Assembly (NCBI RefSeq): GCF_913055835.1
Contig: NZ_CAJXKQ010000018.1
Span: forward strand, 1-64,000
DNA length: 64,000 bases
Reading direction: 5' to 3'
Source: an uncultured Marinobacter sp.
GTDB lineage: Bacteria > Pseudomonadota > Gammaproteobacteria > Pseudomonadales > Oleiphilaceae
Made by a program: the position numbers and the translations under genes. Under the pieces are notes generated by a model that did no database searches, was not told the origin of the DNA, and saw nothing but the letters and a program-made list of their open reading frames with translations. Below, piece by piece: positions 21,181-30,072 of this stretch (the first letter of the stretch is position 1; each line of letters opens with the position of its first letter).

Positions 21181-22122
21181 ATGAAACGTTCGGTCCAATT
21201 ACTTGCCATTTCGACCCTCGCTGCGGGCATGACGGCCTGTGGCGGCAGTGGCGGGGACAGTGACACTTCAGCATCTTCAGGAACGGGTACGGTCTCCTTT
21301 GGCATTACCGACGCGCCGGCCATGGATCTGAGCAACGTCACCATTGCGTTCACGGAAATTCGTTTGAAACCGGAGAATGGTCAGTGGGTGGAATTTCCTC
21401 TTGAAGGCTTCGAACAAGTAAATCTTTTGGATCTTCAGGGTGGCCTGAGCGAACCATTGATCACGGACAAAGAGGTCCCTGCCGGCACCTATACTGAGCT
21501 GAGGCTGATTGTCGACACGGACAACTCCTTCGTGAAGCTCGAATCCACAGCTGACAGCGAATACTCACTGGCCGTACCGTCAGGCGAGCAAAGTGGCCTC
21601 AAGCTGAAGGGTGATTTCCTCGTAGCCGCAGACACAACTACAAATTTCACCATCGACTTCGACGTGCGCAAGTCCATTGTTAACCCACAGGGCAATGCAC
21701 TGGCGGACTACATGCTGAAACCGTCCCTGAGACTGGTCAACAACCTTGAGGTTGGCTCTATCAGCGGTCAGGTGGACGTCGCCCAGATCACTTCCACTCG
21801 TATGGCGGATGAAACTCTGGCTGACTGTCAGTACGAGGGCGCTGTCTACGTCTTCTCCGGTGAGAATACTGAAATTTCGGATCTGAACGTAAACCATGAG
21901 GAAGGCAATCCTCTCATGATTGTGCCGGTTGAGCTCGACGATGACTCAAGCCTCTACAGCTACACGGCAGCATTCCTGCCGGAAGGTAACTACACCATAA
22001 GTTACAGCTGCCAGGACGACAACAACGAGCAGGATGACGACATCGAGTTCGAAGGTACCCAGACCCTTGAGGTCATTGCCAACGAGACGACCGAAGCCGA
22101 GTTGATCCCTCTCGTCGAATAA
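21181..22122 (+). CDS. DUF4382-domain lipoprotein
   Basis: 313 residues. Lipoprotein signal peptide with lipobox MTAC, then a Gly/Ser/Asp linker and the DUF4382 domain (GTVSFGITDAPAMDLSNV to about residue 185). The second half is carboxypeptidase-like beta-sandwich (GSISGQVDVAQI onward), with an acidic segment DDNNEQDDD. It probably faces the periplasm or cell surface; no function is known for the family. ATG 21181 has a near-perfect GGAGG 6 bases upstream. The palindrome after its stop (22137-22165) lacks a T-run. Confidence 0.82.
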   Translation: MKRSVQLLAISTLAAGMTACGGSGGDSDTSASSGTGTVSFGITDAPAMDLSNVTIAFTEIRLKPENGQWVEFPLEGFEQVNLLDLQGGLSEPLITDKEVPAGTYTELRLIVDTDNSFVKLESTADSEYSLAVPSGEQSGLKLKGDFLVAADTTTNFTIDFDVRKSIVNPQGNALADYMLKPSLRLVNNLEVGSISGQVDVAQITSTRMADETLADCQYEGAVYVFSGENTEISDLNVNHEEGNPLMIVPVELDDDSSLYSYTAAFLPEGNYTISYSCQDDNNEQDDDIEFEGTQTLEVIANETTEAELIPLVE

Positions 22123-22181
22123 GCCTCTCCCACCTCAGGCGGCCGCCCGACAACGGCGACCGCCTGGCGGGCAAAATAGTG

Positions 22182-22763
22182 TTACAGGGCGGCGGCCCTC
22201 GCCTCCGCCTGATCCGCACCCGCCACATTCCCGCGAGCCCGACGGATATCCGCCAGCAACAGCCAACCCGCTCGCTGCAGCCGGGTATCACTGCCCGCCA
22301 GCGACAAGCCCTTCAAAGTGAACTGTTCCGCTGAGCCCAGCTGATCACCCGCCACATAGGCTTCAGACAGTTTGAAATACACTTCGGCAGATCGCGGCGC
22401 AATCCGCTGCGCCCGCTCCAGACGGGCGATTGCCCCGGATACGTTGCCCTGCGCCAACAACTGGTCGGCCTCACGCACCAGGCTGAGCGCCGCCGGCGAG
22501 AGGCCATCCCCGGTTTCCCTATAGCTCGGCGAAGCAGAACCGGAAGGTTCCCGGGTTTCCTGCGTCGCTTCCGGCTGTTCACTTTTGCGCCATACCGGCG
22601 CCTCACTTTCTTCGGAATCCGTACGGGTACTGGGTGGTTCAGGCGCTTCGGCTGGCTCACCTCCCACGGGCACGTAGATTCCTCCGCCGGGGCCGGAAGC
22701 ACAGCCGGCCAGAGACAGAAGCGCAGTAATCAGGGCGGCCCTGAACGAAAGTCGGTCAATCAT
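22182..22763 (-). CDS. TPR-containing lipoprotein, PBP1b partner position
   Basis: 193 residues: lipobox LAGC at Cys21, a low-complexity Pro/Glu/Ser linker to about 85, then two TPR-like helical pairs (ADQLLAQGNVSGAIARLERAQ and AEVYFKLSEAYVAGDQLGSAEQF). The start overlaps the mrcB stop by four bases. Lipoproteins with TPR next to PBP1b could act as outer-membrane activators in the manner of LpoB, although this is not an LpoB homologue by sequence; the link is inference from coupling. Confidence 0.75.
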   Translation of the reverse strand: MIDRLSFRAALITALLSLAGCASGPGGGIYVPVGGEPAEAPEPPSTRTDSEESEAPVWRKSEQPEATQETREPSGSASPSYRETGDGLSPAALSLVREADQLLAQGNVSGAIARLERAQRIAPRSAEVYFKLSEAYVAGDQLGSAEQFTLKGLSLAGSDTRLQRAGWLLLADIRRARGNVAGADQAEARAAAL

Positions 22764-25090
22764 TGAAACAGTCCTTCAAACCAGCCCCGGATACGACGTT
22801 CGAGATTTCCGGAGCACGAAATTGTCTGCGTGGGTTCACTGCCGGCAATGTACGGCAGCAGTCGTGCATTATCGCAATATTCGTCCGTCAATGCCTGCCG
22901 CTGTGAATTCACCCAGTGATAATTGACTCCATCGGGCACCACCGGCGAAAAGCCGTGCTGGGGAACCTGCGCCATGAACCTTGACCACACAGGCAGGGCG
23001 CCACTTGCCCCGGTCAGGGAGGTGGGCCCGTTATCATCGCGCCCAACCCAGGCCACCGCCAGAAGGTCGCCACTGAACCCTGCAAACCAGGAGTCCCGGC
23101 CATCGTCGGTGGTGCCGGTCTTGCCGGCAAGGCTCAGCTCTTCAGGCACGGTGTAGTACGCAGATCGCCCCGTCCCTTCCTGCATGGTTTCCTGCATGGC
23201 GTATTGCACCAGGTGCACGGCGGCGGGATCGGCAACCTGCTCCACTTCCAGACTGTAACGGGATAACGCCTCACCGCCGGCATCCGTTACTTCCCGGATG
23301 GTTCGCAGCGGGGTGTTGAAGCCAGATGTCGCCAGCCCCTGATAGATCTGTGCCACGGTCACCGGACTCATGGAAACCGAACCCAGAAGCATCGATGGGT
23401 AACGGGAAATCGGCGTATCGACGCCGAACGCCGTCAAAGTCTCCCGGACCCGATCCACCCCGATATCCAGCCCGACACGAACGGCCGGCAGGTTATAGGA
23501 GCGTGACAGGGCCATGTGCAAGGGCACTTCGCCCCGCTCCTCGCCGTCGTAATTCTTCGGCTGCCAGCGTTTGCCATCGTCGAACTCCAGGGTGAAGCTC
23601 TTGTCGAGTACTGGCGTGGTCAACGTATACCTCTCCGGCTCCTGAAGCGCCGACAGATAGATAAACGGCTTGATCAACGACCCGATGGGACGGTTGGCAT
23701 CCAGTGCCCGATTGAACCCGGCAAATTGCGGATCCCGGCCACCCACAAGTGCCAGCACTTCTCCGGAATCCTTTGCGGTTACTACCAGAGTCGCTTCCAG
23801 AGCCTCGGCACTCTGGCCGCCACCCAACCTCGGAAGGGTATCGGTTACCGCATACTCTGCCGCGTACTGGATCGCCGGGTTCAGGGTCGTGAAAATCCGC
23901 AAACCTTCACTGCGCAGATCCTCTTCCTTGTAATCGCGGGCAAGGTGTCGCCGGACCAGATCGATGTAAGCAGGGTAGCGGTTCTCGGAATAGGACGGGC
24001 GCTCACTGACACCCAACGGCAATCCACGTGCCCTGGCCGCCCGGCCCGGCTCAATGAGGCCGGCCTGTTCCATTTCAGAAATCACCAGATTCCGCCGCTC
24101 GGTTGCGCGCTCCGGGTGGCGGCGCGGATTGTAGTAACTGGGGCCTTTGACCATGCCCACCAGCAACGCGATCTGGTGCACATCCAGATCCTTGAGGGAT
24201 TCTCCAAAATAGAACTGGCTGGCCAGGCCGAAACCATGAATGCTGCGCGTACCGGCTTGTCCGAGGTAGACCTCGTTCAGGTAGGTTTCGAGGATATCGT
24301 CCTTTTCATAGTGCAACTCCAGGAGCACCGACATCAGGGCTTCGTTGGCCTTTCTCACCAGCGTCTGCTCACGAGTCAGGAAGAAGTTCTTCACCAGCTG
24401 CTGGGTCAGCGTGCTGCCACCCTGAACGATGCGCCCGGCCTGGATGTTGGCCAGCATGGCCCGGCCAATGGACAGAGGCGCAATACCGAAATGATCGTAG
24501 AAATTGCGATCTTCCACCGCCATCAGGGTGGTGGGTAGAAGGGCCGGCACTTCGTCCAGCTGGACCAGCACCCGATCTTCCTTATGCGCTGGGTAGATAC
24601 CGCCAATCTGCGCTGGCTCCAGTCGCACGATCGGGGCGTTGTCGCCTTCAATCACCGAAAAGCCCTGAACCCGATCACCCGATATCGACAAGGAGATCCG
24701 GCGCCGGGGCTCATCGCCGTCCGGGAACGAAAAGCCCCGGGTACTGATGACGAAGCGATTGCCACTGCGCTGGTAACTGCCGGATTTTTTGCCGTCGCCT
24801 TTGCGGAAACCGGAGAGGCTCAGCTCCCGTTCGAGAGCACCGGCACTGACGCTGGCACCATCGAAAAGCTCCAGCGGGCGGGCATAGACTCGGGACGGCA
24901 CTTCAAAGCGGCGCCCCTCGAAACGGGAGGTCACCACGGCATCGAGATAAACCATCCACCCGGCCAGCAAAACGAGACCGATGGCACATAACCGGAACAT
25001 GAAACGCCAGAACCACGGCCGACGACCGTTGCTCGAAGAACGTCTGGAGGGCTTTCGCCCTGGGCTGGAGGATGCTTTGGATTTTTTCAT
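22760..25090 (-). CDS. mrcB: Penicillin-binding protein 1b (bifunctional transglycosylase/transpeptidase)
   Basis: Class A PBP of 776 residues that polymerises and cross-links peptidoglycan. In order: basic Ser/Arg-rich cytoplasmic tail, transmembrane helix at about 28-50, UB2H-like domain (FEVPSRVYARPLELFDG), GT51 domain with EDRNFYDHFGI and GGSTLTQQL, and transpeptidase with SLIK (Ser nucleophile), SYN and KTGTT. The start ATG 25090 is chosen from the family N-terminus; no clear Shine-Dalgarno precedes it, but TATAAT lies only a few bases upstream on the same strand. It is coupled to a TPR lipoprotein. Confidence 0.95.
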   Translation of the reverse strand: MKKSKASSSPGRKPSRRSSSNGRRPWFWRFMFRLCAIGLVLLAGWMVYLDAVVTSRFEGRRFEVPSRVYARPLELFDGASVSAGALERELSLSGFRKGDGKKSGSYQRSGNRFVISTRGFSFPDGDEPRRRISLSISGDRVQGFSVIEGDNAPIVRLEPAQIGGIYPAHKEDRVLVQLDEVPALLPTTLMAVEDRNFYDHFGIAPLSIGRAMLANIQAGRIVQGGSTLTQQLVKNFFLTREQTLVRKANEALMSVLLELHYEKDDILETYLNEVYLGQAGTRSIHGFGLASQFYFGESLKDLDVHQIALLVGMVKGPSYYNPRRHPERATERRNLVISEMEQAGLIEPGRAARARGLPLGVSERPSYSENRYPAYIDLVRRHLARDYKEEDLRSEGLRIFTTLNPAIQYAAEYAVTDTLPRLGGGQSAEALEATLVVTAKDSGEVLALVGGRDPQFAGFNRALDANRPIGSLIKPFIYLSALQEPERYTLTTPVLDKSFTLEFDDGKRWQPKNYDGEERGEVPLHMALSRSYNLPAVRVGLDIGVDRVRETLTAFGVDTPISRYPSMLLGSVSMSPVTVAQIYQGLATSGFNTPLRTIREVTDAGGEALSRYSLEVEQVADPAAVHLVQYAMQETMQEGTGRSAYYTVPEELSLAGKTGTTDDGRDSWFAGFSGDLLAVAWVGRDDNGPTSLTGASGALPVWSRFMAQVPQHGFSPVVPDGVNYHWVNSQRQALTDEYCDNARLLPYIAGSEPTQTISCSGNLERRIRGWFEGLFQ

Positions 25091-25211
25091 GGCGGGATTA
25101 TAACGAAGGGAGCGGTACGGAAGGCAGGCCATCCGTGTGTTATTTCTGTAATCTGCCCGTTATGATAGGGCAAGAAAAATCAATGGGTTCAGGGAACGCA
25201 AGGAGAACACT

Positions 25212-26798
25212 GTGAGTGAGACATCCCCGGGCAATCTGATTCTGTCGATGCAGAATCCAGACCTGTATAACCATCCTGTCGATGGCTTTCAGGTTATCGA
25301 AACTCACATCTCACAGGTGATCCTGACCGGCGACTACGCCTACAAGATCAAGAAGCCCATGGATTTCGGTTTCTTGAATTTCTCCACTCTCGATCGCCGT
25401 AAACATTTCTGCGAGGAGGAGTTGCGACTCAACCGACGGCTGGCGCCAAACCTGTATCTGGAGGTGGTGCCTATTACCGGGACGCCGGAAGCTCCTGTTC
25501 TCGGTGGCGAGGGCGAAGCCTTCGAATACGCCATCAAGATGCGCCAGTTCGGCCAAGACCAGCTTTTCGACCGGCTGCAGGAACAGGGGGATCTGGCACC
25601 CGAACTGCTGACCGATCTTGCCCGTCAGGTCGCCGCCTTCCACGACCAGCTGCCGCCCGTGCCGAACGACAAACCACTGGGCACCCCGGAAGCCGTGTTT
25701 GCCGCCATGCAGGAGAACTTCGACCAGATCCGTCCGCTGATCGACGAGTCGGATTTGCTTTTGCAGCTGGACAACCTCCAAGCCTGGACCGAATCCACCT
25801 TCGAGCGGCACCGGGAGCTGATTGCCCACCGCCGGGCCAACGGTATGGTCCGGGAATGCCACGGCGATCTCCATCTGGCAAATATCACCCGCTTCGAGGG
25901 CGAAGTCACCGTTTTCGACTGCATTGAATTCAACGAGCCGTTTCGCTGGATTGATGTTATCAACGACCTCGCTTTCCTATTGATGGATCTGGAGTCTCGC
26001 GGGGAAAGCGCTCTGGCCAATCAGGTGCTCAATACTTATCTGGAATATCGGGACGACTTCGAAGCGCTGCCGTTGTTGCCACTTTACAAGGCCTACCGCG
26101 CCATGGTCCGCGCCAAGATTGCCCTGTTCACCATGGGCAACCCTGGAATCTCGGATGCCGAAAAAGCCGACCTGATGCAGCGGTATCGCGGCTATGCCCA
26201 GTTGGCCGAGGATTACGGTTCCATTCCCAACCACTATCTGCTGGCAACCACCGGCCTGTCCGCCAGCGGCAAGACCTGCGTCAGCGCCGCCATGGCAAAC
26301 GAGCTGGGGCTGATACGCCTGCGGTCCGATGTCGAACGCAAGCGCCTGCATGGGCTGGCTCCGCTGGAAAGCTCGCGCTCACCGACCGGTGGCAACCTGT
26401 ACACCGAGGAAGCAACAGAGAAGACCTATCAGCGGCTGGCAGAGCTTGCCAGTCACGTTCTGGCAGCCGGTTTCCCGGTGATTGTGGACGCCGCCAGCCT
26501 GAAACAGAAAGAGCGATCGTTGCTGGCATCCGTAGCTGAAGATCAGGGTGTACCCTTTGCACTTATCCACTGCGAGGCGCCGGAGGATCTGCGCCGGGAG
26601 TGGATCCGCAACCGCAAGGGAGATGCCTCCGAGGCCACCGAGGAACTGCTCGACGCCCAGCAAACCTGGTTTGAACCGTTGACCGCGGAGGAAAAGAGCC
26701 ACACCGTCCATCTGCACACTGATCAGGAGCATGTGGCGGAAGCCGTGGCCGACCGTATCAGGCAACACCTGGGCATCCCCGGCGGCACAGCCGGATAA
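25212..26798 (+). CDS. Two-domain protein: aminoglycoside-phosphotransferase-like kinase fused to P-loop (zeta-toxin/gluconate-kinase-like) domain
   Basis: 528 residues. The N-terminal half (about 20-330) has the APH/choline-kinase catalytic loop CHGDLHLANIT and metal motif VFDCIEFNE. The C-terminal half starts with Walker A GLSASGKT (near 350) and continues as a small-molecule kinase fold, with IVDAASLKQKERS. Such fusions are widespread in proteobacteria and have no settled substrate; antibiotic resistance should not be assumed. GTG 25212 has AAGGAG 6 bases upstream. Confidence 0.85.
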   Translation: MSETSPGNLILSMQNPDLYNHPVDGFQVIETHISQVILTGDYAYKIKKPMDFGFLNFSTLDRRKHFCEEELRLNRRLAPNLYLEVVPITGTPEAPVLGGEGEAFEYAIKMRQFGQDQLFDRLQEQGDLAPELLTDLARQVAAFHDQLPPVPNDKPLGTPEAVFAAMQENFDQIRPLIDESDLLLQLDNLQAWTESTFERHRELIAHRRANGMVRECHGDLHLANITRFEGEVTVFDCIEFNEPFRWIDVINDLAFLLMDLESRGESALANQVLNTYLEYRDDFEALPLLPLYKAYRAMVRAKIALFTMGNPGISDAEKADLMQRYRGYAQLAEDYGSIPNHYLLATTGLSASGKTCVSAAMANELGLIRLRSDVERKRLHGLAPLESSRSPTGGNLYTEEATEKTYQRLAELASHVLAAGFPVIVDAASLKQKERSLLASVAEDQGVPFALIHCEAPEDLRREWIRNRKGDASEATEELLDAQQTWFEPLTAEEKSHTVHLHTDQEHVAEAVADRIRQHLGIPGGTAG

Positions 26799-26839
26799 TA
26801 ATAACATCAGGCGCCTTTGGGCGAGCGCGAGGTTCAGTT

Positions 26840-27208
26840 ATGGACGATAAAAGCGAACACGAAGTACACCAGATCAGCCACCCGCTCTACGATATTCTGC
26901 GTAGCGAGGATATGCAGGCATTCAATGCCGAAAAGGCAAAACTCACAGAGCTCCCCAGTTTCGCCCATGGCGATTTCCGGGGCCTGGATCTGAGAGGGAT
27001 GGACGCCAAGGGGCTGGATTTCCGCCATGCCTACTTCCGCGGTGCCGACCTCCGGGGTGTGGACTTTTCGAAATCCAGGATGGAAGGCTCCAGCATCGCC
27101 AGCGCCAAGATTTCCGGCTGCTATTTCCCGCACCGCCTGGACGCTGATGAGATCGTCATGTCCCTGAACCACGGCACCCGCATGCGCTACGCCATATTGC
27201 CGAAATGA
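26840..27208 (+). CDS. Short pentapeptide-repeat protein
   Basis: 122 residues with about eight A(D/N)LXX-type repeats between residues 47 and 95 (GDFRGLDLRGMDAKGLDFR and ADLRGVDFS), enough for two turns of the quadrilateral beta-helix. The flanks are non-repetitive. The stop overlaps the next start by ATGA, so it is cotranslated with the Rieske protein. The family is structural; the function here is unknown. Confidence 0.82.
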   Translation: MDDKSEHEVHQISHPLYDILRSEDMQAFNAEKAKLTELPSFAHGDFRGLDLRGMDAKGLDFRHAYFRGADLRGVDFSKSRMEGSSIASAKISGCYFPHRLDADEIVMSLNHGTRMRYAILPK

Positions 27209-27576
27209 GTAATAACGCGAACGCCTGGCAGCCTGTCTGCCCTGCATCCGAACTGACACCCGGCCAGTTCGTGGAATTCCGGCTCCGGGAGAAGGCCCGG
27301 GAGCCGGAAGGCATGCCGTTGACCGGCTTCCTGTTCCTGGATGGCGGCACACCCCGTGCCTACCTGAATATCTGCCCTCATCTGGGCATTGAATTGAACT
27401 GGATGCCCGGCCGGTTCATGGATTCCGACAACCTGTTCATCCAGTGTTCGACCCACGGCGCCCTGTTCAAGCCGGCCGACGGCGAGTGCATTGCCGGCCC
27501 CTGCCAGGGCGATGCACTCACCCAACTGGATCTGCGTGAGCGGGACGGTCAGATCGAAATCAGACTTCCAGAATAA
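27205..27576 (+). CDS. Small Rieske [2Fe-2S] protein
   Basis: 123 residues with both cluster motifs, C-P-H-L-G and C-S-T-H-G about 21 residues apart, so two Cys and two His ligands are intact. No signal peptide or membrane helix, hence a soluble NirD/ferredoxin-type Rieske protein that passes electrons to an unknown partner. It follows the pentapeptide gene with an ATGA overlap, and its 3' end overlaps convergent sfsA by 17 bases. Confidence 0.88.
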   Translation: MSNNANAWQPVCPASELTPGQFVEFRLREKAREPEGMPLTGFLFLDGGTPRAYLNICPHLGIELNWMPGRFMDSDNLFIQCSTHGALFKPADGECIAGPCQGDALTQLDLRERDGQIEIRLPE

Positions 27577-28291
27577 CCGGTACCGATTCGGTCAGTGTCA
27601 GCACTCCGGTGGGGGTACCGTCGCTCTCGCTCAAGTCGGCCCGGTAGGCAATGACTTCTACACCCGCATCACAGGCTTCGCGCAGCAACTCCCCGTATTT
27701 GCGGTCGATGTGGTCGGCCGGGCGCACTGTTTGAATGCCGGTGTGATTGACCACGAAAAACAGCACTGCCCGATCACCCTGCTGGACCTGGGCCATCAAT
27801 TCACGGAGGTGTTTCTGGCCGCGCTCGGTTACCGCATCCGGGAAAAAACCCTGGCCACCTTCTGCCAGCGTGACATTCTTGACCTCGACCCAGGCATCGG
27901 CCGCGGACTCGTGGCCAGACAGCAGCAGGTCAATCCGGCTTTTCTCCGCGCCGTATTTCACCTCGGCACGGCACTCCGGATAACCGGCCAGCTCAACGAC
28001 GGTGCCGGCCAGTACCGCTTCCCGGGCCTGGCTATTCGGCCTGGCGGTATTCACACAGGCCAGCTGCCCGGGTGACGTTTCCACCAATTCCCAGGTGTAC
28101 TGAAGCTTGCGCTTGGGGTTGTCACTTCGGCTGAGCCAGACCCGGGCATCTTCAGGCTGGCAGCCCAGCATGGAGCCGGTGTTCGGACAATGGGCGGTTA
28201 CCTCCGAGCCATCCGGCAGCCGCACGTCTGCCAGGAAGCGTTTGTAGCGGCGGATAAGCCGGCCTTCAACGAGGGGTTCTGGAAACTTCAT
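27560..28291 (-). CDS. sfsA: SfsA (sugar fermentation stimulation protein family)
   Basis: 243 residues, full family length. Recognised by [16 protein letters not shown] at the N-terminus, [21 protein letters not shown] and the C-terminal ADLSE. SfsA has a nuclease-like fold and an OB-type N-terminus; its cellular role is unclear. ATG 28291 has GGAGA 5 bases upstream. It is divergent from dksA, an order shared with E. coli and Pseudomonas. Confidence 0.94.
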   Translation of the reverse strand: MKFPEPLVEGRLIRRYKRFLADVRLPDGSEVTAHCPNTGSMLGCQPEDARVWLSRSDNPKRKLQYTWELVETSPGQLACVNTARPNSQAREAVLAGTVVELAGYPECRAEVKYGAEKSRIDLLLSGHESAADAWVEVKNVTLAEGGQGFFPDAVTERGQKHLRELMAQVQQGDRAVLFFVVNHTGIQTVRPADHIDRKYGELLREACDAGVEVIAYRADLSESDGTPTGVLTLTESVPVILEV

Positions 28292-28470
28292 GTGATCTCC
28301 GTACAAAAGTCGATGTCACAAGGCTGGCACCCCCGTGACTAATCTGCTATTTTCCGCAAATTCCCGTTTCAGGACGAATGCTTCATCCAGGGTATAACCG
28401 CACAGCCACGGGGGCTCACGCGGAGGGAAGCAAAGCGTTCTTGTGAAGTACAAACAAGAGGCCGGGTTCA

Positions 28471-28911
28471 ATGGCAACTACTGCAGAACAACCACGCGAA
28501 CGTTTTACCAACTTCACCCCCTATGAAATGAAGAAGGGTGAAGAGTACATGAGTGCGGAAATGCTCCAGCACTTCAAGGATCTGCTGCTGCAATGGAAGC
28601 AGGAGCTGATGGAAGAAGTCGACCGCACCATGCACCACATGCAGGAAGACGCCGCAAATTACGCGGATCCCAGCGATCGCGCAACCCAGGAAGAAGAGTT
28701 CAGCCTGGAGCTGCGCACCCGCGACCGGGAGCGAAAGCTGATCAAGAAGATTGACCAGACCATCGACCGCATCGACAAGGACGACTACGGCTTCTGCGAT
28801 CAGTGCGGTGTGGAAATCGGCATTCGCCGTCTGGAAGCACGCCCGACTGCAACCCTGTGCATCGATTGCAAAACTCTGGCAGAGATTCGCGAACGCCAGA
28901 CCGGCATCTGA
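28471..28911 (+). CDS. dksA: RNA polymerase-binding transcription factor DksA
   Basis: Works with ppGpp on RNA polymerase to shut down rRNA promoters. 146 residues: coiled coil with the tip motif D66-x2-D69-x-A71 and a four-cysteine zinc finger at 109, 112, 130 and 133, so this is the zinc-dependent, canonical form. Its targets would include the GC-discriminator rRNA promoters at 4492-4756, and its partner alarmone enzyme SpoT is at the end of the window. Confidence 0.97.
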   Translation: MATTAEQPRERFTNFTPYEMKKGEEYMSAEMLQHFKDLLLQWKQELMEEVDRTMHHMQEDAANYADPSDRATQEEEFSLELRTRDRERKLIKKIDQTIDRIDKDDYGFCDQCGVEIGIRRLEARPTATLCIDCKTLAEIRERQTGI

Positions 28912-28972
28912 GCCGACTATTCAACAGCTGCCGGTCGTGGGCGATTCCTGCCCCGCCGGCTGACTGGCCGCT

Positions 28973-29845
28973 ATGAACAATCCTTCGTATCGGGGCCGTT
29001 TTGCGCCCTCCCCGACAGGCCCGCTGCATTTCGGCTCACTGGTTACCGCGCTTGCCAGCTACCTGGAAGCCCGTCGCCATGGTGGCCAGTGGTTTATCCG
29101 CATTGAAGACCTAGACCCTCTGAGAGAACCGCCGGAAGCTACCGGGCAGATTCTTGCCAACTTGGACGCCCACGGACTGTTTCCTGACGAGCCGGTGCGA
29201 TTCCAATCCAGACGTCACGATGCCTATCAGCACGCCATCGACAAGCTACTCGAAAACGGCAATGCCTATCGCTGCCAATGTTCACGCAAGGAGTTGCAGG
29301 CCAATGGAGGGCGCCACCCCAACCACTGCCGCAGTCGCAAATCAATAGACAGCGATCGCCCATACGCTATCCGCTTTGCCCTCGAGGACGAGGATTGCCA
29401 CTGGCAGGATCTGTTGCTGGGGCCACAACATCAGAACGTGAAAGCAGAGATTGATGATCCGGTCATCCTCCGCAAGGAGGGCTTCTACGCCTATCAGCTC
29501 GCCGTGGTGGTCGACGACATAGACCAGGGCATCACGGACGTGGTGCGAGGCTCCGACCTGCTGGACATGACGGCACAACAGCAGCAAATTTACCGGGCCC
29601 TGGGTGCACGCCCCCCAAAATGGTTGCATATCCCGGTCATACTGAATGAACAGGGCCAGAAACTCAGCAAACAGACCCATGCGCCGGCTCTTGATGACGA
29701 AGAACCTGTCGACAACCTGTACCGGGCGCTGGTTGCCCTCGGCCAGAATCCGCCCGCCGACCTGGCAACCGGCTCGCTGGACTCTCTGCTGGAATGGGGC
29801 CGGGAGAACTGGCAGCGGGGCGCCATCCACCTGACATCCCGGTGA
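28973..29845 (+). CDS. gluQ: Glutamyl-Q tRNA(Asp) synthetase
   Basis: Attaches glutamate to queuosine in the anticodon of tRNA-Asp. 290 residues, a truncated GluRS: the HIGH-like motif APSPTGPLHFGSL is followed by a zinc-binding cysteine cluster (CQCSRKEL and HCRS) and KLSKQ, with no anticodon-binding domain. The gene follows dksA, as in E. coli and Pseudomonas, where both can be cotranscribed. Confidence 0.95.
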   Translation: MNNPSYRGRFAPSPTGPLHFGSLVTALASYLEARRHGGQWFIRIEDLDPLREPPEATGQILANLDAHGLFPDEPVRFQSRRHDAYQHAIDKLLENGNAYRCQCSRKELQANGGRHPNHCRSRKSIDSDRPYAIRFALEDEDCHWQDLLLGPQHQNVKAEIDDPVILRKEGFYAYQLAVVVDDIDQGITDVVRGSDLLDMTAQQQQIYRALGARPPKWLHIPVILNEQGQKLSKQTHAPALDDEEPVDNLYRALVALGQNPPADLATGSLDSLLEWGRENWQRGAIHLTSR

Positions 29846-29895
29846 GGGACATGGTATAAAGCCTTTCTCACACCTCAGCGCGGATAGCATGCCTG

Positions 29896-30072
29896 ATGTA
29901 TATCTACCGTCTGGTCTTCCTGTTGGTACTGGCCATCTACATCTTTTCGCCCAACATCCTTGACTGGTGGACTTCGCCGGGAAACGTCTGGTACAGCCCC
30001 TACATTATCTGGGCCGGGCTGATTGCCATCGGTTTCTGGCTGGAATGGCGGCGGGACCCCAATGAGTTTTAG
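29896..30072 (+). CDS. cbrX: CbrX-like 58-residue membrane protein overlapping cbrA
   Basis: A short gene running from ATG 29896 to TAG 30070-30072. Two hydrophobic segments (LVFLLVLAIYIF and YIIWAGLIAIGFWLEW) flank a WW-containing loop. Its 3' end overlaps the cbrA start at 30062 by 11 bases in another frame, which points to translational coupling. P. putida has a small ORF called cbrX in the same place; I name it by position and layout, not by alignment. The start has only a weak Shine-Dalgarno (GGA at 29882). Confidence 0.72.
   Translation: MYIYRLVFLLVLAIYIFSPNILDWWTSPGNVWYSPYIIWAGLIAIGFWLEWRRDPNEF

Noticed and set aside
23516..24538. 340-codon plus-strand frame
   Set aside because: Antisense to mrcB and without recognisable domains.
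25095..25101. TATAAT as the mrcB promoter
   Set aside because: It lies only a few bases from the ATG and has no -35 at 16-18 bases.
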